This document shows, in pieces, positions 27,664 to 38,106 of a DNA stretch of 64,000 bases. This stretch comes from Chitinophagaceae bacterium. Lineage in GTDB: Bacteria > Bacteroidota > Bacteroidia > Chitinophagales > Chitinophagaceae. The notes under the pieces were generated by a model. That model was given only the letters and a program-made list of their open reading frames with translations. It ran no database searches and was not told where the DNA came from. The position numbers were made by a program, and so were the translations under genes. Where the stretch lies: assembly GCA_947456805.1 (NCBI GenBank), contig CANGTN010000002.1, positions 49,126-113,125 on the forward strand, read 5' to 3'. Within the stretch, counting starts at the first letter, position 1, and each line of letters opens with the position of its first letter.

Positions 27664-28572
27664 ATGATTACGATTCCTCCTTACCTTAAAAAAGGCGATA
27701 CGATTGGCATTGTTTGCCCTAGTGGTTTTATGCCTTACGAAAATGCAAAAACCTGTATTCAAACATTAGAAAGCTGGGGATATAAAGTAAAAGTGGGTGA
27801 AACTTTGGGAAGTCAATTTCATTACTTCAGTGGCACTGATAAACAGCGTACACAAGACTTACAAAAAATGTTGAACGACACAAGCATTAAAGCCATTTTG
27901 TGCGGGAGAGGAGGGTATGGTTTGAGCAGAATAATAGACAAATTAGATTTCCAAAAATTTAAAAGAAATCCGAAATGGATTATTGGCTTTAGTGATATTA
28001 CTGTTTTACACGCACATATTTTTCAGCACTTTCAAATTGCTACAATTCATGCTCCAATGGCTGCAGCTTTTAACGGAGATGGGTTTCAAAACACATACAT
28101 TGCTTCTTTAAAAGATGCAATTAGTGGAATCAGTACCAACTATACTTGCGGAACCCATACTTTCAATAAAACAGGAAATGCAGAAGGAGAATTGATTGGT
28201 GGTAATCTGGCAATAATTGCACATTTAATTGGTTCACATTCCAGCTATAAAACCAGACATAAAATTTTGTTTTTAGAAGATGTTGGCGAATATTTATACA
28301 ATATAGACCGGATGATGATTCAACTGGAAAGAGCTGAAATATTTAAACACCTAAAAGGCTTGATAATAGGTGGTTTCAGCGATTTAAAAGATACAACTGT
28401 TCCTTTTGGAATGGATGTATACAATATTATTAATGAGCATGTGAAAGACTACAAATTCCCAATTTGTTTTGATTTTCCTGTAAGCCATCAAACAGAAAAT
28501 TTGGCGCTGAAAATTGGCATCAAACACGAATTAAAAGTTGGAAAAGATGAAGTGATTTTAAGGGAGGTGTAA
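27664..28572 (+). CDS. LD-carboxypeptidase (peptidase S66)
   Basis: S66 enzymes cleave the L,D-bond of the terminal D-Ala in murein tetrapeptides during wall recycling (LdcA); relatives cleave microcin C. The 302-residue protein starts with PPYLKKGDTIGIVCPSG. The RGGYGLSRIID segment near residue 80 and GFSDITVLH near residue 108 (the nucleophile Ser) are typical, and the C-terminal Glu/His region includes LFLEDVGEYLYNIDRM. There is no signal peptide, so it is cytoplasmic and a recycling role is likely. It is divergent from metG. Confidence 0.92.
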   Translation: MITIPPYLKKGDTIGIVCPSGFMPYENAKTCIQTLESWGYKVKVGETLGSQFHYFSGTDKQRTQDLQKMLNDTSIKAILCGRGGYGLSRIIDKLDFQKFKRNPKWIIGFSDITVLHAHIFQHFQIATIHAPMAAAFNGDGFQNTYIASLKDAISGISTNYTCGTHTFNKTGNAEGELIGGNLAIIAHLIGSHSSYKTRHKILFLEDVGEYLYNIDRMMIQLERAEIFKHLKGLIIGGFSDLKDTTVPFGMDVYNIINEHVKDYKFPICFDFPVSHQTENLALKIGIKHELKVGKDEVILREV

Positions 28573-28597
28573 TTTTATTGTTGAATATCGATATGCG

Positions 28598-28617
28598 GTA
28601 CAAGTGTGCGACGCAAC
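28598..28617 (+). repeat. Interspersed 20-bp intergenic repeat, copy 3
   Basis: An exact copy of GTACAAGTGTGCGACGCAAC lies 25 bp after the LD-carboxypeptidase stop, in the gap between the convergent LD-carboxypeptidase and katG genes. Confidence 0.75.
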
Positions 28618-28648
28618 TACTGTTCAATAGATGTTCTTCAAATTACTT

Positions 28649-28682
28649 AAAAAAATTGGTAGTCTTTTTGAGACTACCAATT
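28649..28682 (-). terminator. Terminator after katG
   Basis: On the - strand the stem AATTGGTAGTCT/AGACTACCAATT is a perfect 12-bp inverted repeat followed by seven T. It lies 30 bp after the katG stop. Confidence 0.88.
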
Positions 28683-28712
28683 AGTATTAAAAAAATTTAT
28701 GTTTTTTGTAAA

Positions 28713-30941
<2,229 letters not shown>

Positions 30942-31121
30942 TTAGGGCGTAAAATTACATTAATAAATCTATCTACATTTCAATTCATTAACGATATCTT
31001 GATTTTTTTACAAAATAATAAAACAAGATAAAACATACATACTAGCGTATAAAATTTAAAAACAATAAAAATGCATTGTTATACATTATAGAATAACCCA
31101 TCAATTGCTTTTCTTTGCTAC

Positions 31122-31835
31122 ATGAAATTATTTTTGATAAGATATACCAAGCTCCTGTTTATATGGTTGCAGTTACATAGAGTATTTGGGTTCATAAGTG
31201 GTGCTTTTGCTAACTTGTATTACCTAACCAAGTTTTCTCAATGGGCATTTCAAAATAAAAATATTGCCTATAATGATTTTCCTTGTAAGTGGGATTATTT
31301 CAAAAGAAATGACATGTACCAATGGGTAATAGAAAATGAAAAACTAACTGAAAGTATTAATTATATTGAGTTTGGCGTAGCAGCTGGGCATTCTTTTAAG
31401 TGGTGGCTTCAACAAAATAAAAATCCACAAAGTAAGTTTTATGGCTTTGATACTTTTGATGGATTACCAGAAGATTGGGGCCCGTTTAAAAAAGGATCAT
31501 TTAGTAATAACGATACATTGCCTGAAATAAATGATGACAGAGGAAAATTTTATAAAGGACTTTTTCAGCAAACTGTTCCAACATTTGTTAAAGAATTAAA
31601 TAATACCCGAAGAAATGTATTAATGATGGATGCCGATTTGTATTCTGCAACATTATATGCATTGACTTCTTTGGCACCTTACTTAAAAAAAGGAGATATT
31701 ATTTTCTTTGATGAGTTTGTTGTTCCTACACATGAGTTTAAAGCATATTTAGATTTTACGCAGTCTTATTATATTAAACTAGAATTAATTGCAGCAGCCA
31801 ATAACTATTATTTTACTGCGTTTAAAGTGGTGTAA
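31122..31835 (+). CDS. TylF/MycF-like SAM-dependent O-methyltransferase
   Basis: This is a probable sugar or small-molecule O-methyltransferase of the macrocin-O-methyltransferase (TylF) family. The 237-residue protein has a hydrophobic N-terminal 40 residues and the SAM motif IEFGVAAGHSFKWW near residue 83. The segments FYGFDTFDGLPEDWG and NVLMMDADLYSATLYAL carry the acidic metal and SAM ligands, and YLKKGDIIFFDEF follows near residue 192. Family members act on deoxysugars and also occur alone in Bacteroidota. The natural substrate is unknown. The next gene begins 12 bp later, so the two may be co-transcribed. Confidence 0.82.
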   Translation: MKLFLIRYTKLLFIWLQLHRVFGFISGAFANLYYLTKFSQWAFQNKNIAYNDFPCKWDYFKRNDMYQWVIENEKLTESINYIEFGVAAGHSFKWWLQQNKNPQSKFYGFDTFDGLPEDWGPFKKGSFSNNDTLPEINDDRGKFYKGLFQQTVPTFVKELNNTRRNVLMMDADLYSATLYALTSLAPYLKKGDIIFFDEFVVPTHEFKAYLDFTQSYYIKLELIAAANNYYFTAFKVV

Positions 31836-31847
31836 TAATGATTCAGC

Positions 31848-32429
31848 ATGGAAAAGTTATTTAAAAAAGAAAATTACAAAATAAAATCCTTTTTTTTATT
31901 GATTTTATTCATTTGCAGTCTTGATGTTTTTGCACAAGAGATACAGTCTGATACAAGAAACAGATCTGCGAATAGAGCTACAAATACCAATGCAAGTATT
32001 AATCAAATTCGTAGGATATATAATTATGATTATGTAGAACGGAAACCAATATTTATTGCAGGAAAAGACTCTTTAAATAACATTTATTTAAGTTATTTTA
32101 CAGGGTTTGATTCGTTGGCTATGAGGTGCATAGAGAAAGGGGATACGGCTAAATATATTAGAGTACATTTTGAGTTTGTAGTTGATGAAAACGGCACACC
32201 TTATGATGGTAAATTTTCTTATGTCGGAACCACAAGATATGGCAGTAGCAATGGCGACAGAAAAGTTAAGTATTTTGATGATATAAAAGGATATTTTAAT
32301 GATGCCATCAAAAAAATGATAAAATATATTCCTTCCTGGAAACCTGCCATGCAAAACAGTGTGCGTGTGAGTTGTTTAGTAAAAGATTATTTTCAATTTT
32401 GGTTGGGCATTAATCCGGAGCCAAGGTAA
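31848..32429 (+). CDS. Secreted protein with TonB-C-terminal-like domain
   Basis: This 193-residue protein has a signal peptide (about residues 1-30, ending LDVFAQ) and no other membrane segment. The C-terminal 95 residues follow the TonB C-terminal pattern: a beta strand VHFEFVVDENGTPYDG, a helix DAIKKMIKYIPSWKPAM, then strands NSVRVSCLVKDYFQFWL. The fold is inferred from this pattern. Lacking a transmembrane anchor and proline linker, it is unlikely to be a working TonB and may be a periplasmic relative. It overlaps the convergent flavoprotein gene by 20 bp. Confidence 0.7.
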   Translation: MEKLFKKENYKIKSFFLLILFICSLDVFAQEIQSDTRNRSANRATNTNASINQIRRIYNYDYVERKPIFIAGKDSLNNIYLSYFTGFDSLAMRCIEKGDTAKYIRVHFEFVVDENGTPYDGKFSYVGTTRYGSSNGDRKVKYFDDIKGYFNDAIKKMIKYIPSWKPAMQNSVRVSCLVKDYFQFWLGINPEPR

Positions 32430-34026
32430 TTTTTAGAAAAATAGCCTCGGCAACTTTTTCGCCATCCATCGCTGCGCTTACAATTCCGCCTGCATAGCCC
32501 GCACCTTCTGCACATGGGTACAAATTTTTTATTTGCGGATGTTGTAATGTTTGATGATCTCTTGGAATACGAACGGGAGATGAGGTTCTGCTTTCGGTAG
32601 CTACAACAATTGCTTCATTGGTATAATATCCCTTCATTCTTTTTCCAAAGGCTTGAATGCCCTGTTGCAAGCGGCTTTCAATGAATTGTGGCAAAACTTC
32701 TTTCATTTGAATAGAATTGATCCCCGGCAAATAAGAACAATCAGGAAGTGTAGAAGATTGTTTGTTTGTACAGAAATCAACAACACGTTGTGCTGGTGCT
32801 ACAAATTTTCCGCCACCTGCTGCAAAGGCTTTTGCTTCAATCATTTTTTGAAACTCCAGTAATAGCAAGGGATTTGAAATTTCTGAATTACCCAAATGCT
32901 TTAAACTTTTCATGGCATCTGCTACTTCAATCGTTACAACCATCCCGCTATTGGCAAATGGATTGTTTCTTTTACTAGGGCTCCAACCGTTTACTACTAA
33001 TTCATTGGGGTTGGTTGCAGCCGGGGCAATAATACCACCCGGGCACATGCAAAAACTAAAAACGCCTTTTCCCTGAACTTGTTCTACTAAAGAATAGCTT
33101 GCAGGCGGAAGAAAATCTCCCCTGTTTGGAGTTGCGTTTAAAGAAGCTGTTATATGATATTGTGCAGCATCTATTATGCTTTGAGGATGTTCAATTCGTA
33201 CGCCTAATGCAAAGGGTTTGGCTTCAATTAAAATATTTTTACGATGCAGTAATTCAAAAATGTCTCGTGCACTGTGTCCTGTTGCAAGAATCACAGCATT
33301 AGCAAAATACTTGTCTCCTTCCTGGGTAATTACTCCTTTGATCATTTCATTTTGAAGAACAAAATCAACAACTTTTTTTTCAAATAAAACTTGACCGCCA
33401 CTTGCAATTATTTGTTGCCGCATGGCGGTTATAATATGAGGGAGTTTATTTGTGCCAATATGTGGATGTGCCTCCAGTAGTATTTTTTCTTCTGCTCCAA
33501 ACTGTACAAATAAGTTAAGAATACGATTGATATTTCCTCTTTTATTACTTCTCGTGTAAAGCTTTCCATCACTGTACGTTCCTGCACCACCTTCACCAAA
33601 ACAATAATTACTTTCAGGATTTACAATACCTTCTTTATTGAGTATAGCAAGGTCTCTTCGTCTTGAACGTACATCCTTTCCTCTTTCTATAACAATTGGT
33701 TTTATGCCTAGTTCTATCAACTTAAGTGCAGCAAAAATTCCTGCTGGTCCGGCGCCTACAATAATTACTTCTTTGGCATTTTTTTTTAATTCTTGAAATT
33801 GAATTGAATCAAGTTGTCTTTCAACAAAAGGCTCATCAATAAAGGCTTTAACCGTTAGGTTAACCCAAATTTGCTGACGGCTTCTTGCGTCAATACTTTT
33901 TTTGATTGGGTAGAAACCGGTTATACTTTCTACCGGAATACCAATAGTGTCAGCAATGTGCAGTACAATAATTTCATCGCTAAAAGCCTCATTGGGCTTG
34001 AGTCGTAAAGTAATATCTTGTTGCAT
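32410..34026 (-). CDS. FAD-dependent dehydrogenase, COG2509 family
   Basis: This 538-residue flavoprotein has an N-terminal domain of about 85 residues, then the dinucleotide-binding motif VGAGPAGIFAALKLIELG near residue 92. The segment NYCFGEGGAGTYSDGKLYTR near residue 142 and the later GHSARDIFELL and CMCPGGIIAPA segments are marks of the COG2509 'uncharacterised FAD-dependent dehydrogenase' group. The C terminus has EGAGYAGGIVSAAMDG, closing the FAD site. The reaction is not known to me. It is convergent with the TonB-like gene, with a 20-bp overlap, and is followed upstream by the DUF3127 gene. Confidence 0.87.
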   Translation of the reverse strand: MQQDITLRLKPNEAFSDEIIVLHIADTIGIPVESITGFYPIKKSIDARSRQQIWVNLTVKAFIDEPFVERQLDSIQFQELKKNAKEVIIVGAGPAGIFAALKLIELGIKPIVIERGKDVRSRRRDLAILNKEGIVNPESNYCFGEGGAGTYSDGKLYTRSNKRGNINRILNLFVQFGAEEKILLEAHPHIGTNKLPHIITAMRQQIIASGGQVLFEKKVVDFVLQNEMIKGVITQEGDKYFANAVILATGHSARDIFELLHRKNILIEAKPFALGVRIEHPQSIIDAAQYHITASLNATPNRGDFLPPASYSLVEQVQGKGVFSFCMCPGGIIAPAATNPNELVVNGWSPSKRNNPFANSGMVVTIEVADAMKSLKHLGNSEISNPLLLLEFQKMIEAKAFAAGGGKFVAPAQRVVDFCTNKQSSTLPDCSYLPGINSIQMKEVLPQFIESRLQQGIQAFGKRMKGYYTNEAIVVATESRTSSPVRIPRDHQTLQHPQIKNLYPCAEGAGYAGGIVSAAMDGEKVAEAIFLKITLAPD

Positions 34027-34072
34027 ACTGTTAGGTTTTTATCCTAAAAAGTTTGGAAGTGAGATTATAAAA

Positions 34073-34453
34073 TTAAAACGGCAAATCATCAACTATATCA
34101 CCAGGCGCATCTGAGGGAACAAAATCAGGCGGTGCATCGCTATGACTATTGTCGGTATTTATTTTTACGGTTTCCATACGCCACGCATCTAGATTGGTGA
34201 TATAATTATCAACGCCATTTTTATTCCATTTTGTTCCTTTAATATTAAACATCACTTTTACTTCATCACCAATATTAAATCGGTCAGGCATATTGGTTTT
34301 GTCTTGTACACATTGAAACTTTGCATAGTTTGTGATAACTCTTCCACCAATATCTTCACTTTTTTCAATTACAAATTCTCTTGTTTTAAAAGTTTCAGTA
34401 CGTTGTACAATATCAAATTTGGCAATTAGTTTACCAATCATTTCATAACTCAT
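34073..34453 (-). CDS. DUF3127 protein (OB-fold-like)
   Basis: I choose the ATG at 34453, giving 126 residues that start MSYEMIGKLIAKFDIVQRT. A longer in-frame start at 34522 would add a hydrophobic, unrelated 23 residues. The body (REFVIEKSEDIGGRVITNYAKFQCVQDKTN, here split as REFVIEK and NYAKFQCVQDKTN, then VKVMFNIKGTKWNKNGVDNY) fits the DUF3127 family, described as single-strand-binding-like OB folds. The acidic tail ends GDIVDDLPF, which resembles the DDLPF end of SSB proteins and may bind the same partners. It lies 46 bp upstream of the flavoprotein gene on the same strand. Confidence 0.82.
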   Translation of the reverse strand: MSYEMIGKLIAKFDIVQRTETFKTREFVIEKSEDIGGRVITNYAKFQCVQDKTNMPDRFNIGDEVKVMFNIKGTKWNKNGVDNYITNLDAWRMETVKINTDNSHSDAPPDFVPSDAPGDIVDDLPF

Positions 34454-34567
34454 AAATAATAATTTAATAAAATCGAAAGTAGGGTAAAAACATTCTAAAT
34501 AAAAAACAAAAAATATTACCATTCAAAAAACAAAAGCTGTAATTTACAACCCCGATAAAAAAAGTCC

Positions 34568-35308
34568 ATGTTCCAAAAAATATTATTGCCATTATTTAGT
34601 TTTGTTGCGTTGATTTCATGTGTACCTCAACAACAAACCACACGCACCTACAACTACCAGAGCTATCAAATAGAAAAACAAAATAAAGCTGATGAAAGTA
34701 TTTTAAAAATGCTTGCTCCATACTCAGATAGTATCAATAAAACAATGAACAAGGTTATTGGTTTTTCAACAACTGGATTAACTAAAAAGCAACCTGAAAG
34801 TGAATTAGGTAATTTTATGACAGACTGCATGAAAGAGATGGCACAACAAAAGTTTGGTAAAAAAGTAGATGCCGCTTTTGTGAATTATGGAGGCATCAGA
34901 TCATACTTGCCAAAAGGCGATATTACTGTTGGAAAAATTTATGAATTAATGCCATTTGATAACTTAATTGTTTTACAGGAAGTAAATGGTTCTGTATTGA
35001 AATCATTTTTAGCCAAAGTTGCTGAAAGAGGCGGATGGCCTGTATCTGGCATGAGTTATCAAATAAAAGAAAAGCATCCTCAAAATATTTTGATTGACGG
35101 AAAACCAATTGATGACAATGCCATTTATATTATTGCAAATACAGATTACATTGCTTTACAGGGAGGAGATGATTGTTCAATGCTAAAAGGTTTGCCTACT
35201 GTAAATAATGGCTATTTATTTCGTGATGCACTTATTGAATATGTACAGCAGGTTACAAAAAAAGGAAATCCAATTGAATCTAAAATTGAAGGAAGAGTAA
35301 CGTATTAA
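34568..35308 (+). CDS. Lipoprotein with 5'-nucleotidase C-terminal (substrate-binding) domain
   Basis: This 246-residue protein begins with a lipoprotein signal (FSFVALISC, Cys at residue 18). It then contains only the C-terminal substrate-binding domain of UshA-type 5'-nucleotidases: ELGNFMTDCMKEMA, FVNYGGIRSYLPKGDITVG, ELMPFDNLIVLQEVNG, and DYIALQGGDDCSML. The metallophosphatase domain is missing but is encoded by the next gene 9 bp downstream. Together they would make a two-subunit periplasmic nucleotidase for nucleotide scavenging. The partnership is inferred from domain content and adjacency. Confidence 0.9.
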   Translation: MFQKILLPLFSFVALISCVPQQQTTRTYNYQSYQIEKQNKADESILKMLAPYSDSINKTMNKVIGFSTTGLTKKQPESELGNFMTDCMKEMAQQKFGKKVDAAFVNYGGIRSYLPKGDITVGKIYELMPFDNLIVLQEVNGSVLKSFLAKVAERGGWPVSGMSYQIKEKHPQNILIDGKPIDDNAIYIIANTDYIALQGGDDCSMLKGLPTVNNGYLFRDALIEYVQQVTKKGNPIESKIEGRVTY

Positions 35309-35317
35309 ATAAATCTT

Positions 35318-36256
35318 ATGCAAACGAACAGAAGAAATTTTTTAAAAGAATCCGCTAAGGCGGGAAGTGTAATTGTTGCAGCTAATTTACTTCCTTTAGA
35401 CATTTTTGCATCAGATGAAAAAGTTGATAAAATAACGATACTTCATACCAATGATGTTCATAGTAGACTGGAAAGTTTTCCGCTGGATGGTAGTAAAAAT
35501 GCCGGATTAGGTGGTGTTGCTTCAAGAGCAGAATTAATAAAAACAATCAGGGCAGAAACTGAACAAGTATTATTATTAGATGCAGGGGATATTTTTCAAG
35601 GCACTCCTTATTTTAATTTATATAAAGGAGAACCTGAAATTAAAGCGATGAGTATAATGGGTTATGATGCATGTACCATGGGTAATCATGATTTTGATGG
35701 TGGTATGGAAAATTTTTCAAATCAATTAATACATGCAAAATTCCCGGTAATTCTTTGCAATTATGATGTAACAAGTACGCCGTTAGAAGGAAAGACTATA
35801 CCATATAAAATTTTTACGAAAGGAAATTTAAAAATTGGGGTATTAGGAGTGGGTATCGAATTAAAAGGATTGGTTCCTGATAATTTATATGGCAATACCA
35901 TTTATAAAAACCCTATCGAATGCGCAAATAAAACAGCTGAAGAATTAAAAAATAAAGGATGTGATATGATTATTTGTTTATCCCATTTAGGTGATAAATA
36001 TTATGATGATAAAATAAGCGATGAAATATTGGCAAAAGAATGTTTTGATATTGATTTAATTATAGGAGGTCATACCCATCGATTGTTTCCAGAACCAAGA
36101 AAATATATCAATAGAAAAGGGAGAGATACATTGGTAAATCAAGTGGGCTGGGCAGGTATGCACCTAGGCAGATTAGACTTTTCAATTACAGGAAAAAAAA
36201 AGAAAAATCTAGATAATGCACATTCTTTTTTACTAGGGAAAAAAAATGTGAAATAA
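35318..36256 (+). CDS. 5'-nucleotidase metallophosphatase domain protein, Tat signal
   Basis: This 312-residue protein is the catalytic half of a UshA-type nucleotidase. The N terminus NRRNFLKESAKAG is a twin-arginine signal (RRxFLK), so it is probably exported folded. Metal-binding motifs are in order: HTNDVHSR near residue 43, DAGDIFQG near 88, GNHDFDGG near 126, CLSHLGD near 221 and GGHTHRLF near 247. The protein stops after this domain; the C-terminal substrate domain is encoded by the preceding gene. The pair sits just upstream of dnaA. Confidence 0.93.
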   Translation: MQTNRRNFLKESAKAGSVIVAANLLPLDIFASDEKVDKITILHTNDVHSRLESFPLDGSKNAGLGGVASRAELIKTIRAETEQVLLLDAGDIFQGTPYFNLYKGEPEIKAMSIMGYDACTMGNHDFDGGMENFSNQLIHAKFPVILCNYDVTSTPLEGKTIPYKIFTKGNLKIGVLGVGIELKGLVPDNLYGNTIYKNPIECANKTAEELKNKGCDMIICLSHLGDKYYDDKISDEILAKECFDIDLIIGGHTHRLFPEPRKYINRKGRDTLVNQVGWAGMHLGRLDFSITGKKKKNLDNAHSFLLGKKNVK

Positions 36257-36388
36257 AAAATTTTTTTTTCAACATTTATTACCCATATTGCAACCCCTAA
36301 AGAAAATATCCTGTTTTAACAAAAAACAAGACATTTAATGAGGAAAATAGAAAATTGTTAACTTAATTATATAAAGTTTATCGTAATC

Positions 36389-37819
36389 ATGGCCAAGACT
36401 GCTGAATCTGTTTGGAGCAACTGTTTGAAAATTATTAAAGACATTGTAGAGTGGCAACATTTTAAAACTTGGTTCGAACCAATTAATCCTGTAGAACTTA
36501 AAACAAATGTTTTAATGATACAGGTACCAAGTCAATTTTTTTATGAATACTTAGAGGAACATTATGTGAACCTTTTAGCCAAGACATTAAAACGTGAATT
36601 GGGCAAAGAAGCAAGACTAGAATATAGAATCATGGTGGATAGTGGCAATACCGCTAAAAACGGCAGTATGGACGTACCAGCAAGAGGTATGAAAACATAC
36701 AGCAACAATGAAATGAATTTTCCATTAGTGATTGACAGTCCGGTTAAAAATCCATTTGTAATTCCAGGGTTGAAAAAAATGCAAATTGACCCACAGTTGA
36801 ATGCAATGTACACTTTTGATAGTTTCATGGAAGGTGATTGCAACAGAGTAGCAAGAAGAGCAGGAAAAACTGTTGCTGAAAAACCAGGCGCAAATTCTTT
36901 TAATCCATTGGTAATTTATGGTGGTGTTGGTTTAGGTAAAACACATCTGGCACAAGCAATAGGAAATGATGTAAAACGAGCACATCCCAATAAATTGGTT
37001 TTATATGTTAGCAGTGAAAAATTCATCAATCAGTTTCAGGATCATGGACGTAACAACGCAATCAATGATTTTATTCATTTCTATCAATTGATCGATGTAT
37101 TGATTATTGATGATGTTCAGTTTTTTGCAAGAGCAGAAAAAAGTCAGGATGCTTTTTTTGCAATCTTCAATCACCTACATCAAAGTGGAAAACAATTGGT
37201 ATTAACAAGCGACAAGGCGCCGAAAGATTTGGATGGTATGCAAGAAAGATTGCTCAGCCGTTTTCGTTGGGGGTTAAGTGCTGATTTGCAATTGCCTGAT
37301 TATGAAACAAGAATTGAAATTCTGGAACGTAAAATGAAGAATGATGGTTTGGAAATGCCTAAGGAAGTAGTGAAGTATGTTGCTTACAATATTACTACAA
37401 ATGTCAGAGAATTAGAAGGAGCTTTAATAAGCTTGTTGGCACAATCTTCTCTCAATAGAAAAGAAATTGATTTAGAACTTGCCAAAAAAGTGCTAAGAAA
37501 TTTTGTAAAAACCAGTAGCAAAGAAATTACAATTGATGCCATCCAAAAAATGGTTTGTGAATACTTTGATGTTCCCTATGAAAGATTATTACACAAAACA
37601 AGAAAAAGAGAAATTGTACAGGCAAGGCAAATCACTATGTATCTGGCAAAAGCATTTACAAAAAATTCATTAAAAACAATTGGCGAACATTTTGGTGGAA
37701 GAGATCACACCACTGTAATTCATTCTTGCCAAACCGTAAAAGACTTAATGGATACAGATACAATTTTCAAGGAAAATGTAATGGAACTTACACAAAAAGT
37801 TCAATTGGCAGCAATGTAA
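36389..37819 (+). CDS. dnaA: Chromosomal replication initiator DnaA
   Basis: DnaA binds origin boxes and melts oriC. The 476-residue protein has the N-terminal domain (SVWSNCLKIIKD, WFEPI), a linker, the AAA+ domain with Walker A GGVGLGKTH near residue 178 and Walker B LIIDDVQFF near residue 238, and the DNA-binding domain IV with GGRDHTTVIHS near residue 444. In the 132-bp upstream gap I see no cluster of TTATCCACA boxes, and dnaN/recF are not adjacent, so this locus is not shown to be the origin. A strong terminator follows. Confidence 0.98.
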   Translation: MAKTAESVWSNCLKIIKDIVEWQHFKTWFEPINPVELKTNVLMIQVPSQFFYEYLEEHYVNLLAKTLKRELGKEARLEYRIMVDSGNTAKNGSMDVPARGMKTYSNNEMNFPLVIDSPVKNPFVIPGLKKMQIDPQLNAMYTFDSFMEGDCNRVARRAGKTVAEKPGANSFNPLVIYGGVGLGKTHLAQAIGNDVKRAHPNKLVLYVSSEKFINQFQDHGRNNAINDFIHFYQLIDVLIIDDVQFFARAEKSQDAFFAIFNHLHQSGKQLVLTSDKAPKDLDGMQERLLSRFRWGLSADLQLPDYETRIEILERKMKNDGLEMPKEVVKYVAYNITTNVRELEGALISLLAQSSLNRKEIDLELAKKVLRNFVKTSSKEITIDAIQKMVCEYFDVPYERLLHKTRKREIVQARQITMYLAKAFTKNSLKTIGEHFGGRDHTTVIHSCQTVKDLMDTDTIFKENVMELTQKVQLAAM

Positions 37820-37846
37820 TCGAATAAAAATTAAAAAATAGTTTTC

Positions 37847-37882
37847 AAAAAGTCCCGATACTTAATATTTCGGGACTTTTTT
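37847..37882 (+). terminator. Terminator after dnaA
   Basis: AAAAAGTCCCGA pairs with TCGGGACTTTTTT around a loop of about 11 nt. It lies 28 bp after the dnaA stop and ends in a T run. Confidence 0.9.
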
Positions 37883-37914
37883 ATTAAAAAAACTGAAAGA
37901 AATTAGAAATTGTT

Positions 37915-37944
37915 TTTGCTATTTGTATTTAGCGATTATATTTG
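37915..37944 (+). promoter_or_regulatory. Promoter of tRNA-Ser(GCT)
   Basis: TTTG, 18-bp spacer, TATATTTG. The -7 element fully matches TAnnTTTG. Transcription would begin near 37951, giving a short leader before the mature tRNA at 37980. Confidence 0.75.
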
Positions 37945-37979
37945 CAACCCCTCACGTTACAGCAGTGACGGAATAAGGA

Positions 37980-38068
37980 GGAGAGGTGGATGAGTGGCTG
38001 AAATCAGTAGTTTGCTAAACTGCCGTACGGGTTAAACTGTACCAAGGGTTCGAATCCCTTCCTCTCCG
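37980..38068 (+). tRNA. tRNA-Ser, anticodon GCT
   Basis: The 7-bp acceptor stem is GGAGAGG/CCTCTCC with discriminator G73, and no CCA is encoded. The anticodon arm is GTAGT-TTGCTAA-ACTGC with anticodon GCT, which reads AGC and AGT. A long variable arm (CGTACGGGTTAAACTGTACCA region) marks a class II tRNA, and the T arm contains GGTTCGAATCC. The length is 89 nt. Confidence 0.95.
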
Positions 38069-38070
38069 CG

Positions 38071-38103
38071 AAAAAACTCTATCAATTTTGATAGAGTTTT
38101 TTT
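38071..38103. terminator. Bidirectional terminator between tRNA-Ser(GCT) and the surface-protein gene
   Basis: AAAAAACTCTATCA/TGATAGAGTTTTTT with loop ATTT, followed by T on the + strand and by a T run on the - strand. It ends both the tRNA transcript and the convergent gene that stops at 38107. Confidence 0.88.
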
Positions 38104-38106
38104 ATT

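Noticed and set aside
34454-34522. Longer start for the DUF3127 gene.
   Set aside because: It adds 23 hydrophobic residues unlike the family start; the ATG at 34453 gives the normal beginning.
36281-36298. CCATATTGCAACCCC upstream of dnaA as a promoter.
   Set aside because: It resembles the -7 region of the serine tRNA promoter but lacks one base of the TAnnTTTG pattern and has no clear -33 element, so support is too weak to list.
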